Assembly: GCA_963737555.1 (NCBI GenBank)
Contig: CAVTTB010000009.1
Coordinates: forward strand, 310,001-374,000
Reading direction: 5' to 3'
DNA length: 64,000 nucleotides
From: JAHJQQ01 sp963737555
Lineage (GTDB): Bacteria; Pseudomonadota; Gammaproteobacteria; Thiohalobacterales; Thiohalobacteraceae
The position numbers were made by a program, and so were the translations under genes. The notes beneath the pieces were generated by a model. The model made no database searches. It was not told the origin of the DNA and saw only the letters and a list, made by a program, of their open reading frames with translations. Position 1 is the first letter of the stretch. Each line of letters starts with the position of its first letter. Positions 9,062 through 19,634 of this stretch are shown here, in pieces.

Positions 9062-10327
9062 ATGCTGCGTCTCAAACTACATTGGCAGATATTGGTCGCC
9101 CTGCTGCTGGCGGTCATGGTCGGCAGTCTTATCAGCGCCGAGACCCGTCTGTTCGGTGTGCCTCTCGTGTCGATCTTCGAGTTTGTCGGGGCGTTGTTCA
9201 TGAACGCCCTGAAGATGCTCATCGTGCCGCTCATTGTGTCGTCCATCATCACCGGCATCGCCGGCATGGGGCGGTCCCGCGATTTCGGGCGGCTTGGCCT
9301 CAAAACATTGTTCTATTACGGCACAACCAGTCTGCTGGCCATTCTGGTCGGCTTGGCGTTGGTCAATGCCATCGAGCCGGGTTACGCTATCGACGGTACC
9401 CCTGTAAAAGAGCAGATCGGGCTGCCCTCGGACGCAGCGGCAGAGATCAACGAAACGCTGGCTGGGCGTGGCGCCGCTGACGTCGTCGAAGTCTTTCTGC
9501 GCATGATTCCGCCGAACATCGTCGCGGCGGCGGCCGAGGGACAAATGCTCGGTCTGATCTTTTTCTGTTTGTTGTTCGGCTATTTCATGAGTCGCATCGG
9601 TGAGCCCTATGCGGAATATGTGCATGGCTTCTGGAAGGGCATCTTCGAGATCATGCTGCTGATCACCGATTGGGTGATGAAGTTTGCACCGCTGGGTGTG
9701 TTTGCCCTCGTCGCCAAAGTGGTAGCCACGACCGGTCTGCAGGTCTTCGCGCCATTGCTGGCGTTTTTCCTGACGGTGTTGGCTGGGTTGGCGGTGCATT
9801 TCCTGATCGTGTTGCCGATGCTGTTGCTGTTGGTCGCGCGCGTCAATCCATTGCGTCATTACCAGGCGATGGCGCCGGCGCTGCTGACGGCGTTTTCCAC
9901 GGCCTCATCTTCGGCCACGCTGCCAGTGACCTTGGATTGTATGGAACGCCGCGCCGGCGTCTCCAATCGCACCAGCAGCTTCGTGTTGCCCTTGGGTGCG
10001 ACGGTGAATATGGATGGCACCGCCTTGTATGAATGTGTGGCCGTGATGTTCATCGCGCAGGCGTATGGCGTGGAACTGAGCATGGCGCAGCAGTTCACGG
10101 TGGTGGCGTTGGCCTTGCTGACCTCGATCGGTGTGGCAGGTGTACCTGCGGCGAGTCTGGTGGCGATCACCGTCATCCTCGCGGCGGTCGGTCTGCCGGT
10201 CGAGGCCGTGGCGTTGATTCTGGCCGTCGACCGACCCTTGGATATGTTGCGGACTGCCGTGAATATTTACAGCGACAGCTGTGGTGCGGTAATCATTGCG
10301 CGCAGCGAAGGCGAGCAGGGTGTTTGA
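9062..10327 (+). CDS. Dicarboxylate/amino acid:cation symporter (DAACS family)
   Basis: This 421-residue inner-membrane carrier belongs to the glutamate/dicarboxylate family that couples uptake to Na+ or H+. The serine-rich re-entrant loop motif is visible in TAFSTASSSATLPVTLDC, and the transport-core motif NMDGTALYE in TM7 matches the NMDGT signature of the aspartate/glutamate branch. About eight hydrophobic stretches and two hairpins are apparent. The start is 20 bases after the ppiD stop and has only a weak AGAG site, so translational coupling is possible. The exact substrate (C4-dicarboxylate, glutamate or aspartate) cannot be read from the sequence. Confidence 0.88.
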   Translation: MLRLKLHWQILVALLLAVMVGSLISAETRLFGVPLVSIFEFVGALFMNALKMLIVPLIVSSIITGIAGMGRSRDFGRLGLKTLFYYGTTSLLAILVGLALVNAIEPGYAIDGTPVKEQIGLPSDAAAEINETLAGRGAADVVEVFLRMIPPNIVAAAAEGQMLGLIFFCLLFGYFMSRIGEPYAEYVHGFWKGIFEIMLLITDWVMKFAPLGVFALVAKVVATTGLQVFAPLLAFFLTVLAGLAVHFLIVLPMLLLLVARVNPLRHYQAMAPALLTAFSTASSSATLPVTLDCMERRAGVSNRTSSFVLPLGATVNMDGTALYECVAVMFIAQAYGVELSMAQQFTVVALALLTSIGVAGVPAASLVAITVILAAVGLPVEAVALILAVDRPLDMLRTAVNIYSDSCGAVIIARSEGEQGV

Positions 10328-10337
10328 CGGGCTAGCG

Positions 10338-10425
10338 CGTAGGGCGCAATGCATTGCAATGAATCGCGCTGGATATTTTATTGACTACACATCCGCTGCA
10401 ATTCGCTTCGCTCATTACACCCTAC
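10338..10425. repeat. Imperfect inverted repeat between symporter and fabI
   Basis: GTAGGGCGCAAT (from 10339) and ATTACACCCTAC (10414-10425) are inverted with 10 of 12 matching positions, flanking CGCTTCGCTCATT-like sequence. It lies between the convergent ends of the symporter and fabI. It looks like one of the dispersed palindromic units common in gammaproteobacteria, and may act as a bidirectional end of transcription. Confidence 0.5.
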
Positions 10426-10447
10426 AATGCCGCGACACCTAGAGACA

Positions 10448-11237
10448 TCACTCCGCGAACGGCGATCCGCCGACGATGTTGTAACCCGCATCCACATATG
10501 TCACTTCGCCCGTGATACCTGCCGCAAGATCCGAACACATGAAGGCCGCGACATTGCCGACGTCTTCGATGCTGACATTGCGCCGCAGCGGCGCAGTCTT
10601 TTCGGCGAAATCCAGCAGCTTGCGGAAATTGCTGATGCCCGAAGCGGCCAGGGTACGGATCGGGCCGGCGGAAATGGCATTCACGCGCACATTCTCTGGG
10701 CCGAGGCTGTAGGCCATATAGCGCACATTGGCCTCCAGGCTGGCCTTGGCCACCCCCATCACGTTGTAATTCGGCAGGGCCTTCTCAGCGCCCAGGTAGG
10801 TCAACGTGAGTAGCGCCCCGGCGCGACCCTGCATCATGCTGCGGCCGGCCTTGGCCAGCGCCGCAAAGCTGTAGGAGCTGATGTCGTGGGCCACGCGAAA
10901 GCTCTCGCGGGTCACGCTGGCGAGGTACTCGCCTTCCAGTGCTTCCTTGGGCGCGAAGGCCACGGAATGGACGATGATATCGAGACCGTCCCAATGCTTG
11001 GCCAGATCACTGAACACCGCTTCGATCTGCTCATCGCTGGCGACGTCGCAGGGCAGGGTGATAGTCCGAGCCGCATTCCGCGGCCATTTTCTGTACTCGC
11101 TCCTGGAGCTTCTCATTCTGATATGTGAAAGCCAGTTCGGCACCTTCGCGATGCATGGCCTGGGCGATGCCCCAGGCGATGGAACGGGTGCTGGCGAGTC
11201 CGACGATCAGCGCGCGTTTCCCAGTCAGAAAGCCCAT
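10448..11237 (-). CDS. fabI: Enoyl-[acyl-carrier-protein] reductase (NADH) FabI, frameshifted
   Basis: FabI reduces trans-2-enoyl-ACP in the last step of each fatty-acid elongation cycle. The Rossmann N-terminus reads GKRALIVGLASTRSIAWGIA, with the spacing typical of FabI rather than other SDRs. The catalytic Tyr/Lys motif is YNVMGVAKASLEANVRY, followed by ISAGPIRTLAASGI. The frame shifts by +1 near 11060-11066 (between AECGSD and ITLPCDVASD), which is probably a sequencing insertion in an expectedly essential gene. ATG at 11237 gives a product of about 262 residues, the family length. It is transcribed alone, facing the symporter gene. Confidence 0.93.
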
Positions 11238-11458
11238 TACGTAATCCTCATTTGCGTTTCACCATTTGCGTATAAAAGCATATCACCAGAAGCGTATCAC
11301 TGGCCGCGCTTACTATATAATGGCCCCGGTCCAATCTCCAGGACGTTGGCCAGGACGTTTGGAGCTTGGCGCCGGCCGGTCGGCCGGTCCGTGACACAGA
11401 ACAATCGCCCGGTCCCACGCTTGATAACGGGACGCCGGCAGAACAGCAAGGAATCTGC

Positions 11459-13272
11459 GTGCCCGTATTGCGTATTCTCATTGCCCTGTTGATGTTCACG
11501 ATGGCGCCCAATGGCGTGCAGGCCGCGCCGTCCGTAGCCCTGGGCTATACGCCGAAATATCCAGTCGATTTCGAGCACTTCGACTATGTCGACCCGAATG
11601 CCCCGCAAGGTGGTGAGCTGATCTTGTCCGGCTTCGGCAATTTCGACAGCTTCAATCCGTTTCATTCTCAAAGGCGTTTCCGTCGACGGCCTCGGCGCCT
11701 TGGTGCTTGAACCGCTGATGGTGCAAAGCGCCGACGAGCCCTACAGCCTGTATGCACATCTCGCCGACGATATTCAATTAGCCGACGACGGGCTTTCGGT
11801 CACTTTCCGCCTTGATCCGCGCGCACGTTTTTCCAACGGCGATCCGGTGCTGGCCGAAGATGTAAAAGTCAGCTTCGATACGCTCAAGAGCGACAAGGGC
11901 CACCCACAGTTCCGTTTTTACTGGGCGGATATCCAGCAGGCGGTGGTGGTCGACGAGCGCACGGTGCGTTTCGAGTTCGTCAAGCGCAATCCCGAACTGC
12001 ACCTGATCGCTGCGCAGATGCAGGTGTTCTCGCATAAGTGGGGCAAGGGCGAGGCATTCGACAAGCTGACGCGCACACCGCCCATCGGCAGCGGCCCGTA
12101 CACGATCGATAAGTACCGACTCGGCAAAGACATCACCTATGTGCGTGATCCGCACTACTGGGCGCGCGCGCTGAGCACCCGACGCGGCATGTTCAATTTC
12201 GAACGCATCACCTATAAATATTATTCGGACGAGACTGTCCATCTCGAGGCGCTCAAGGCCGGCGAATTCGATTTCGCGCTGGTGAGCAATTCCAAACAGT
12301 GGGCGCGCGATTATGTCGGGCCGCAGTTCACCGATGGCCGCATCGTCAAAGAAGAGCTGGCACATCGCAATAACGCCGGCATGCAGGGTTTCGTCATGAA
12401 TACCCGGCGTGACAAATTCAAGGATCGGCGCGTGCGCCGCGCGCTGTCTCTGGCCTTCGACTTCGCCTGGTCGAACCGCAATCTGTTTTATGACCAGTAC
12501 ACGCGCTGCGACAGCTATTTCAGCAACAGCGAATTGGCCGCGCGGGGTCTGCCCGAGGAAGACGAGCTGGCGTTGCTGGAACCGTTCCGCGGAGCAACTG
12601 CCGCCGGAAATATTCACCCAAGTCTGGCGGCCGGCCGATACCAGCGAACCGGATGCGCTACGCGAAAATCTTCGCGCGGCCCAGGCGCTGTTGAAAGAGG
12701 CAGGTTGGTCGGTGCGCGACGGTCGCCTGCGCAATGCCGCCGGCGAACCCTTCGATATCGAGTTCCTGCTGGCGCAGAAAGGCTTCGAACGCATCCTCGC
12801 GCCGTACGCGCATAATCTGCGCAAGCTCGGTATCGAGCTCAAATACCGCACCGTCGATGTCAGCCTGTATGTGCAGCGCAGCCGCAGTTTCAATTTCGAC
12901 ATGATGGTTGCCTCGTTCCCGCAATCGCAATCGCCCGGTAACGAACAGTTGAACATGTGGCACTCGTCGACCGCCGATCAGGATGGCTCGAACAATTCGG
13001 CCGGCATCAAGGATCCGGTCGTCGATGCGCTGGTGGAAAAGTTGGTTTATGCGCCTGATCGCAAGGGTTTGATTGCGGCGGCCCGTGCCTTGGATCGCGT
13101 TTTGCTATACGGCGAATATGTCGTACCGAACTGGTATATCGCCACCCACCGGGTGGCTTACTGGGACAAGTTCGGTCATCCCAAAACGTTACCGCTGTAT
13201 TACGATGCCGAGAGTTGGGTGTTGCAGTCCTGGTGGCGTGATCCCGCAACGGCACCGGTAGAGGCGAAATAA
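11459..13272 (+). CDS. yejA: Peptide ABC transporter substrate-binding protein, YejA-like, two frameshifts
   Basis: This is the periplasmic solute-binding protein of a YejABEF-type importer (oligopeptides, and microcin C in E. coli). It is an SBP_bac_5 family protein with a signal peptide cut after VQA-APS, then VALGYTPKYP and DPNAPQGGEL. GTG 11459 is taken as start because AAGGA stands before it and the signal peptide begins there. Two +1 shifts occur: near 11660 (restoring NPFILKGVSVDGLGALVLEP) and near 12590 (restoring EPFREQLPPEIFTQVWRPAD). The joined length is about 604 residues, equal to E. coli YejA. It is the first gene of the yej operon; the permease gene starts six bases after its stop. 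Confidence 0.9.
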
Positions 13273-13278
13273 GCACTT

Positions 13279-14328
13279 ATGGCCGCATATATTTTCAAAC
13301 GCCTGTTGCTGATGATCCCGACCCTGGTCGGCGTGATGCTGGTGACGTTCATCGTCACCCAGTTCGTGCCGGGCGGGCCGGTGGAACAGTTGATCCAGCA
13401 ATTGCAGGGCACCGCTGTGCAGGGCGAGGCCGCCGCGGGTGCGCACCGCATGTACCGCGGCGATGCGGGTCTCGATGCGGAACGGCTCGAACAACTCAAG
13501 GCGCTGTACGGTTTCGACAAGCCTGCGCCTGAACGCTTTCTGAATATGATGGCCAACTATGCGGTGTTCGATTTCGGCGACAGTTATTATCACGGCGAAT
13601 CGGTGATCGACTTGATCATCTCTAAATTGCCGGTCTCGATCAGTCTGGGTCTGTGGACGTTCTTTATCGTCTATCTCACCTGTATTCCGCTGGGCGTCGC
13701 CAAGGCAGTGCGTGATGGCACGCCCTTCGATCTGATCACCAGCACTATTATTCTGATCGGCTATGCGATCCCCGGTTTCGTGCTGGGTATTCTGCTGTTG
13801 GTGTTACTCGGCGGCGGCAGTTTCTGGGATGTGTTCCCGCTGCGCGGCCTGGTGTCCGACAACTTCGACGAGTTGAGCTGGTTTGGAAAAGTCACCGATT
13901 ATCTTTGGCATATCACGCTGCCGGTGATTTCGCTGGTGGTGGGTAGTTTCGCGGTCATGACCTTGCTGACCAAGAACAGTTTTATCGAAGAGCTGCGCAA
14001 GCAATATGTGCTCACTGCGCGCGCCAAAGGGCTGACCGAAAACCGCGTGCTCTACCGGCATGTCTTCCGTAATGCCATGATCCCGCTGGTGACCGGTTTT
14101 CCCGCGGCCTTCATCGGTGCCTTCTTCGCCGGCAGTATTCTGATCGAGAAATTGTTTTCACTCGATGGTTTGGGCCTGCTGGCCTACGACTCGATTATAA
14201 AGCGCGATTACCCGGTGGTGCTCGGTTCGCTGTATCTGTTCACCTTGATCGGCTTGATTGCCAAACTGCTTACCGACATCAGCTACGTGCTGGTGGATCC
14301 GCGTATCCAGTTCGATTCGGCGCGGTGA
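13279..14328 (+). CDS. yejB: Peptide ABC transporter permease, YejB-like
   Basis: This 349-residue inner-membrane permease (E. coli YejB has 364) begins with MAAYIFKRLLLMIPTLVGVM, the usual N-terminal helix of Opp/Dpp-type permeases, has about six membrane spans, and contains the EAA-loop region VLTARAKGLTENRVLYRHVFRNA that contacts the ATPase. It starts six bases after yejA and is followed nine bases later by yejE, so the three are co-transcribed. The frame is intact. Confidence 0.95.
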   Translation: MAAYIFKRLLLMIPTLVGVMLVTFIVTQFVPGGPVEQLIQQLQGTAVQGEAAAGAHRMYRGDAGLDAERLEQLKALYGFDKPAPERFLNMMANYAVFDFGDSYYHGESVIDLIISKLPVSISLGLWTFFIVYLTCIPLGVAKAVRDGTPFDLITSTIILIGYAIPGFVLGILLLVLLGGGSFWDVFPLRGLVSDNFDELSWFGKVTDYLWHITLPVISLVVGSFAVMTLLTKNSFIEELRKQYVLTARAKGLTENRVLYRHVFRNAMIPLVTGFPAAFIGAFFAGSILIEKLFSLDGLGLLAYDSIIKRDYPVVLGSLYLFTLIGLIAKLLTDISYVLVDPRIQFDSAR

Positions 14329-14337
14329 GGTAGACGC

Positions 14338-15381
14338 ATGCAGCAGACGATAACAGCGCAGAAGCCGATCTCGCCCGCAGCCCGCAGCTGGCGGCGTTTT
14401 TGCGCCAACCGTCGCGGATATTACAGTCTGTGGATTTTTACCGTGTTACTGGTCTTGAGTCTGGGCGCGGAACTGCTGTCCAACGATCGCCCGCTCATCG
14501 TGCAGTATCAGGGTGAATATTATGTGCCCCTGTTCGCGGTCTATCCGGAGACCACCTTCGGCGGCGACTTTGAAACCGAGACGGATTACACCGATCCCTA
14601 TGTGAAAAAGTTGCTCAACACGGATGGCAACTGGGCGCTGTATCCGCCCAATCCCTACAGCTACAACACCATCAACTATTTCACCCAGCAACCGAACCCG
14701 GCAGCACCCTCGGCGGAGAATCTGCTCGGCACCGACGATCGTGGCCGCGACGTGCTGGCGCGGCTGATCTATGGATTCCGTCTATCGGTGCTGTTCGCCT
14801 TTGTGTTGACCGCCATCGGTGTCGTGCTCGGCGTGATCGCCGGTGCACTGCAGGGCTATTTCGGCGGACGGCTCGATCTGGTCGCGCAGCGGCTGATGGA
14901 AATCTGGGGTTCCATGCCGGAACTGTATCTGCTCATCATCTTCGCCTCGCTGTTCGATCCCAGCATTCTGCTGCTGATCATTCTGCTGTCGTTGTTCGGC
15001 TGGATGGGCTTGGCCGATTATGTGCGCGCGGAGTTCCTGCGTGGCCGCAATCTGGAATACGTGAAGGCGGCACGCGCCATGGGCGTGTCCAACCGCGCCA
15101 TCATGTTCCGACATCTGCTGCCCAACAGCCTGACGCCGGTGATCACCTTTCTGCCGTTCCGCATCAGCGGGGCGATCCTGGCGCTGACCAGTCTGGATTT
15201 CCTCGGTCTTGGTGTGCCGCCGACGACGCCGAGCCTGGGTGAGCTGCTGGCGCAGGGCAAGGACAATATTGAGTCCTGGTGGTTGTCGATGACGACTTTC
15301 GTGGTGCTGGTCGGTACGCTGACGCTGCTCATCTTCATCGGCGAGGCCTTGCGTGAGGCAATGGATACCCGCCGTGGCTGA
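14338..15381 (+). CDS. yejE: Peptide ABC transporter permease, YejE-like
   Basis: The second permease of the importer, 347 residues (E. coli YejE has 341). It has the N-terminal SPAARSWRRFCANRRGYYSL segment typical of the family, a periplasmic domain between TM1 and TM2, LLGTDDRGRDVLARLIYG before TM2, and the EAA loop YVKAARAMGVSNRAIMFRHLLPN. It lies downstream of yejB and overlaps a possible GTG start of yejF by a few bases, indicating translational coupling. The frame is intact. Confidence 0.95.
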   Translation: MQQTITAQKPISPAARSWRRFCANRRGYYSLWIFTVLLVLSLGAELLSNDRPLIVQYQGEYYVPLFAVYPETTFGGDFETETDYTDPYVKKLLNTDGNWALYPPNPYSYNTINYFTQQPNPAAPSAENLLGTDDRGRDVLARLIYGFRLSVLFAFVLTAIGVVLGVIAGALQGYFGGRLDLVAQRLMEIWGSMPELYLLIIFASLFDPSILLLIILLSLFGWMGLADYVRAEFLRGRNLEYVKAARAMGVSNRAIMFRHLLPNSLTPVITFLPFRISGAILALTSLDFLGLGVPPTTPSLGELLAQGKDNIESWWLSMTTFVVLVGTLTLLIFIGEALREAMDTRRG

Positions 15382-15388
15382 TCCGAAT

Positions 15389-17044
15389 ATGCCCCAGCCG
15401 ACTGAATCCCTGCTCACAGTCAAAGACCTTGCCGTGGCTTTCCGCGATCCGCACGGCAATTACAACGCGCGTCGTCGAGGGCGTGGATTTCCATATCGCG
15501 CCCGGTGAGAAACTCGCACTGGTGGGCGAATCCGGTTCCGGAAAATCGGTCACAGCCTTATCCATCCTGCGCCTGCATGATATGCAGCTGACACGCTTCC
15601 CGACCGGACAAATAAAATTTCAAGGCCGCAATCTGTTGGCATTGGACGAGCCTGCGATCCGCGCCGTGCGCGGCCGTGAGATCGCCATGATCTTTCAGGA
15701 GCCGATGACCTCGCTGAACCCGGTTTATCCCATCGGCGAGCAATTGATCGAGCCGCTGATGATTCATGAAGGTATGAGTCGCGAACGCGCGCGTGCGCGC
15801 ATGCTCGAATTGCTCGATCGCACCGGCATACCGGAACCGCACAAACGCTTCGATGCCTTCCCGCACATGCTATCCGGCGGACAGCGCCAACGCGTGATGA
15901 TCGCGATGGCCCTGGCCTGTTCGCCGAAATTACTCATCGCCGATGAACCGACCACGGCGCTGGATGTCACCGTGCAGGCGCAGATCCTGGCGCTGCTGGA
16001 AGATCTGCAGCGCGAATTCAGCATGGCGGTGCTGATGATCACCCATGACCTCAATCTGGTGCGGCGCTTTGCCGACCGCGTCTGCGTCATGCAAAAGGGG
16101 CAGTTGGTGGAGCAGGGTGAAGTGACGCAGGTATTTACGACGCCGGAGCATGCCTACACGCGGCAATTGCTGAATGCGCAGCCGCAACGCTTGCTGACCA
16201 CGGAGGAGATGCAAGCGATCGAGTCGCAGACCGCTGCTGTTGCAGGGGCGGGACATTGCGTTGCTATTTCCCGATCAAGTCCGGTTTCTTCCGCCGTCAG
16301 ATCGGTGAAGTCAAGGCGGTGGACGACGTGAACATCACGCTGCGCGCGGGCGAGACCGTGGGCATCGTCGGCGAATCCGGTTCGGGTAAATCGACGCTGG
16401 GTATGTGCCTGCTGCGTCTGCAGGATTGCAGTGGACGCATCGAGTTCGCCGGCAAACAACTCGATGGCAAAGCGGAACGTCAGTTGCGACCGCTGCGGCG
16501 TGATTTTCAAGTCGTGTTCCAGGATCCGTATGCGTCGCTGTCGCCGCGCATGACGGTGGAGCAGATCCTGCGCGAAGGTTTGCAGATCCACTTTGCGGAA
16601 CAGAACGCCGAGCAGCACCACGCGCGGATTCTACAAGTGCTCGACGAGGTCGGTCTCAGCGAAGACATGCTGTGGCGCTATCCGCACGAGTTCTCCGGCG
16701 GCCAGCGCCAGCGTATCGCGATTGCCCGCGCGGTGGTATTGCAGCCGAAGCTGATCCTGCTCGACGAGCCGACCAGCGCGCTCGACGTCTCGGTGCAGAA
16801 GCAGGTGCTGGATCTGCTGCTGGATCTGCAACGCCGTTATGGGATCAGTTATCTGTTCATCTCCCATGATCTCAAGGTCATCCGCGCTATGGCGCATCGC
16901 ATTGTGGTGATGCGCGGTGGTCGCGTCATTGAGACGGGTAGCACCGAGCAGCTGTTTAATCAGCCGCAGGATAGCTACACCCAGACACTGCTGCGTGCCT
17001 CGTTGTTTACCGATCATGTCAGCAGTGATTCACTCTCCAACTGA
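15389..17044 (+). CDS. yejF: Peptide ABC transporter ATP-binding protein, YejF-like, three frameshifts
   Basis: YejF carries two fused ABC ATPase domains that power the YejB/YejE pore. Domain 1 has Walker A GESGSGKS, signature LSGGQRQRV and Walker B LLIADEP. Domain 2 has GESGSGKS, FSGGQRQRI and LILLDEP. The frame shifts by +1 near 15455-15470 (restoring ITTRVVEGVDFHIAPGE), by +1 somewhere near 16205-16231, and by +1 near 16265 (restoring the FPIKSGFFRRQ start of domain 2). The start is ATG 15389, or GTG 15374 overlapping yejE. The repaired length of about 550 residues is near the 529 of E. coli. The shifts are probably sequencing insertions. Confidence 0.88.
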
Positions 17045-19058
17045 GTCGTCAACGGGCGAGGTACTGCTCACGGTCGCCGACCTGCGTCTGCGCATCGGCG
17101 CGGCGTATCCCGTCGATGGGGTGAGTTTCTGCATCGCGCGCGGTGAGACGCTGGCATTGTTGGGCGAATCCGGCAGTGGCAAATCACTCAGCGCGCTGGC
17201 GTTGCTGAATCTGCTGCCGAGGGGCGTGACGATCGCCGGAGGGCGTATCGAATACGCCGGCCGTGAGCTGCAAACGCTCGATCCCAAAGCGCGCCGCGCC
17301 CTGCGCGGCCGGCATCTTGCCATGGTGTTCCAGGAACCCATGACCTCGTTGAATCCGGTCTTGTCGATCGGCTACCAGATCGGCGAGGCGGTGCGTTTGC
17401 ATCAAGGCTTGCATGGGCGTGCGCTCAAGACCCGTTGCGTTGAGCTGCTCGATGCCGTCGGCATTGGCGCGGCCGCAGACCGTTTAGGCGATTACCCGCA
17501 CCAGCTTTCCGGCGGCATGAAGCAACGGGTCATGATCGCCATGGCACTTGCCGGCGATCCCGACATGCTGATTGCCGACGAACCGACCACGGCACTCGAT
17601 GTCACTATCCAAGCGCAAATCCTGCAATTGCTTGCCAACCTGCAACGCGAACGTGGCATGGCCTTATTGCTGATTACCCACGATCTCGGTGTCGCCGCAC
17701 AAATGGCCGACCGGATTGCCGTCATGTATGCCGGACAGATCGTCGAGCAGGCGCCGCGCGAGGCGTTTTTCAAAACGCCGACGCATCCTTATACACAAAT
17801 GCTGTTCCGCGCCAAGCCGGATCTTGAACAACGCGGGCAGATGCTGGTGGCCATCCCGGGGCAGACGGCGGTTCCGCCTGCAATTGGTTGTCGATTTGCG
17901 GCGCGTTGTGATCGGGTTATGCCGCGCTGCACGCAGGAAACCCCAGCGTGGTACGGCGCCACGGAGTGGGGTGCGCTGTGCTTTCTTGCGGAACGCGGCA
18001 TGACACCCGAAGCGCTGGAGAGTGCGGCAGAGGCGTTACCGGTGCGTGCAGGGACTGCCGAAACGCTGTTGACAGTACGCGCTGTGTGTGTGGATTTCCC
18101 GATCAGTCGCGGCTTCGGTCGCCGTGCGCAGGAATTGCGTGCCGTCGATGATGTGTCGTTCGAGTTGCAGTCGGGGCGCACCTTGGCGCTGGTCGGCGAA
18201 TCCGGCTGCGGCAAGACCACGATGGCCAAGGCGGTCATGCAGTTGCAGCGCTATACATCAGGAAGCATCCATTTCGCCGGCGAGGATCTTGGCCTGTTGC
18301 AGGGCGAGGAGCTCCGTCGGGCGCGGTGTGGCTTCCAAATGGTGTTTCAAGACCCGTACGCCTCGCTCAATCCGCGCATGCGTATCCGCGATGTGTTCCT
18401 GGAGGCGATGGAGGTACAGGCCATCGGCACGGGACTTCAGGATCGTCGCGCGCGCGCAGTAGTGTTAATGGATCAGGTCGGTCTGCGTGAAGAACATCTG
18501 GATTTGTATCCGCATCAATTCTCCGGCGGCCAGCGGCAGCGTCTGTGCATCGCACGCGCCTTGGCGGTCGAGCCGAAACTGCTGGTATGCGACGAGCCGA
18601 CCAGCGCGCTGGATGTGTCGGTGCAGGCGCAAATACTCAACGTGTTTAAGCGTCTACAACATGAGCGTGGTTTGGCGTATTTATTCATTACGCATGATCT
18701 GGCGGTGGTGAGTTACCTGGCCGATGAGGTGGCGGTGATGTATCTGGGGCGCATCGTCGAGCGTGGGCCGGCACCGCAAGTGTTGGCATACCCGCGTCAT
18801 CCCTATACACAAGCATTGCTGGCCGCTGTGCCGCGGGTGGGAGGCATGCATCGGCCACTGGTGGTGACCGGCGATATACCTTCGCCACTGTCACGTCCGT
18901 CCGGCTGCCACTTCCACCCGCGTTGTCCGCGTGCGCGGGTTGAATGTCAGCGTGACTATCCGCAGACTTATGAGGTCGGCGACGGACACAGTGTGAGTTG
19001 TCTGTTGTATCGCGAGGCGGCGGTAGACGCCGTGTCGCGAGCATACCCCGACGCATGA
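17016..19058 (+). CDS. Second fused double-ATPase of the oligopeptide/dipeptide ABC type
   Basis: An intact 680-residue protein with two complete ABC ATPase domains: Walker A GESGSGKS with signature LSGGMKQRV and LIADEP, then GESGCGKT with FSGGQRQRL and LLVCDEP. Each half is followed by an oligopeptide/dipeptide C-terminal region with clustered cysteines (GCRFAARCDRVMPRC and GCHFHPRCPRARVEC), which YejF lacks. This makes it a DppD-DppF-like fusion, as in GsiA. ATG 17016 overlaps the end of yejF by 29 bases, so it is translationally coupled. No further permease or binding-protein gene is adjacent. It may be an alternative motor for YejB/E or serve permeases encoded elsewhere. Confidence 0.88.
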   Translation: MSAVIHSPTESSTGEVLLTVADLRLRIGAAYPVDGVSFCIARGETLALLGESGSGKSLSALALLNLLPRGVTIAGGRIEYAGRELQTLDPKARRALRGRHLAMVFQEPMTSLNPVLSIGYQIGEAVRLHQGLHGRALKTRCVELLDAVGIGAAADRLGDYPHQLSGGMKQRVMIAMALAGDPDMLIADEPTTALDVTIQAQILQLLANLQRERGMALLLITHDLGVAAQMADRIAVMYAGQIVEQAPREAFFKTPTHPYTQMLFRAKPDLEQRGQMLVAIPGQTAVPPAIGCRFAARCDRVMPRCTQETPAWYGATEWGALCFLAERGMTPEALESAAEALPVRAGTAETLLTVRAVCVDFPISRGFGRRAQELRAVDDVSFELQSGRTLALVGESGCGKTTMAKAVMQLQRYTSGSIHFAGEDLGLLQGEELRRARCGFQMVFQDPYASLNPRMRIRDVFLEAMEVQAIGTGLQDRRARAVVLMDQVGLREEHLDLYPHQFSGGQRQRLCIARALAVEPKLLVCDEPTSALDVSVQAQILNVFKRLQHERGLAYLFITHDLAVVSYLADEVAVMYLGRIVERGPAPQVLAYPRHPYTQALLAAVPRVGGMHRPLVVTGDIPSPLSRPSGCHFHPRCPRARVECQRDYPQTYEVGDGHSVSCLLYREAAVDAVSRAYPDA

Positions 19059-19080
19059 ACGCGGCGTCTACGTCTGTCAC

Positions 19081-19611
19081 ATGAACGAAGAAGAACTGCC
19101 GTATTTCCTGGATTTTGAGGCGAGTGGTTTGGGGGTGTGCGGTTTCCCGATCGAAGTGGCCTGGGGCAGTGGTGACGCGGACATGGAGTGCTGGTTGATC
19201 CAGCCGGATGAATCGTGGTCTCACGAAGAAGGCTGGGATGCGGCGGCACAGCGTATCCACGGTATTCAGTGGCAGCAATTGGTTGAATCCGGCAAGCCCG
19301 CGCGTTGGATTGTCGAACGCATGAATGAACAATTGAACGGTGCTGTCGTGTACGTCGACGGTCTGCCCTACGATCAACTGTGGTTGGAACAGTTACTCTT
19401 GTCGGCCGAGTGTGCGCCGGAGTTTGTCCTGGGGGATTTCGATGAGTTGCTGTACGCGGCGGCACCGCGCACGATGACTTATCGGGTGGGTTGGCGGGAG
19501 CAACTGCGCGCCGTCGCGGTGGCACGCTTGAAGGGACTGCAATGGCATCGCGCGGATAACGATGTGCGGCGCCTGATTGAAATGTACAGGATTGCTGCAC
19601 AGCGCAGATAG
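19081..19611 (+). CDS. DEDD-type 3'-5' exonuclease domain protein
   Basis: A 176-residue soluble protein with an RNase H-like/DnaQ-like exonuclease pattern: FLDFEASGL near the N-terminus supplies the first Asp/Glu pair, VYVDGLPYDQLWL the middle acidic site, and HRADNDVR the terminal His...Asp of a DEDDh arrangement. It resembles the short exoribonuclease group represented by Rv2179c rather than DnaQ itself. Its substrate is unknown. It lies 22 bases after the double-ATPase gene on the same strand, with no clear ribosome-binding site. A stable hairpin follows. Confidence 0.6.
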   Translation: MNEEELPYFLDFEASGLGVCGFPIEVAWGSGDADMECWLIQPDESWSHEEGWDAAAQRIHGIQWQQLVESGKPARWIVERMNEQLNGAVVYVDGLPYDQLWLEQLLLSAECAPEFVLGDFDELLYAAAPRTMTYRVGWREQLRAVAVARLKGLQWHRADNDVRRLIEMYRIAAQRR

Positions 19612-19634
19612 ACAGGCGGTAACGTCCGGCTGAT

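Noticed and set aside
9077..9859. A 260-codon minus-strand frame opposite the symporter
   Set aside because: Gln/His/Arg-rich antisense shadow of a conserved membrane protein gene with no ribosome-binding site.
11459..17044. Programmed +1 frameshifting in yejA and yejF
   Set aside because: The five sites share no slippery codon, internal SD or stop-codon arrangement of the prfB type, and homologues are read in a single frame.
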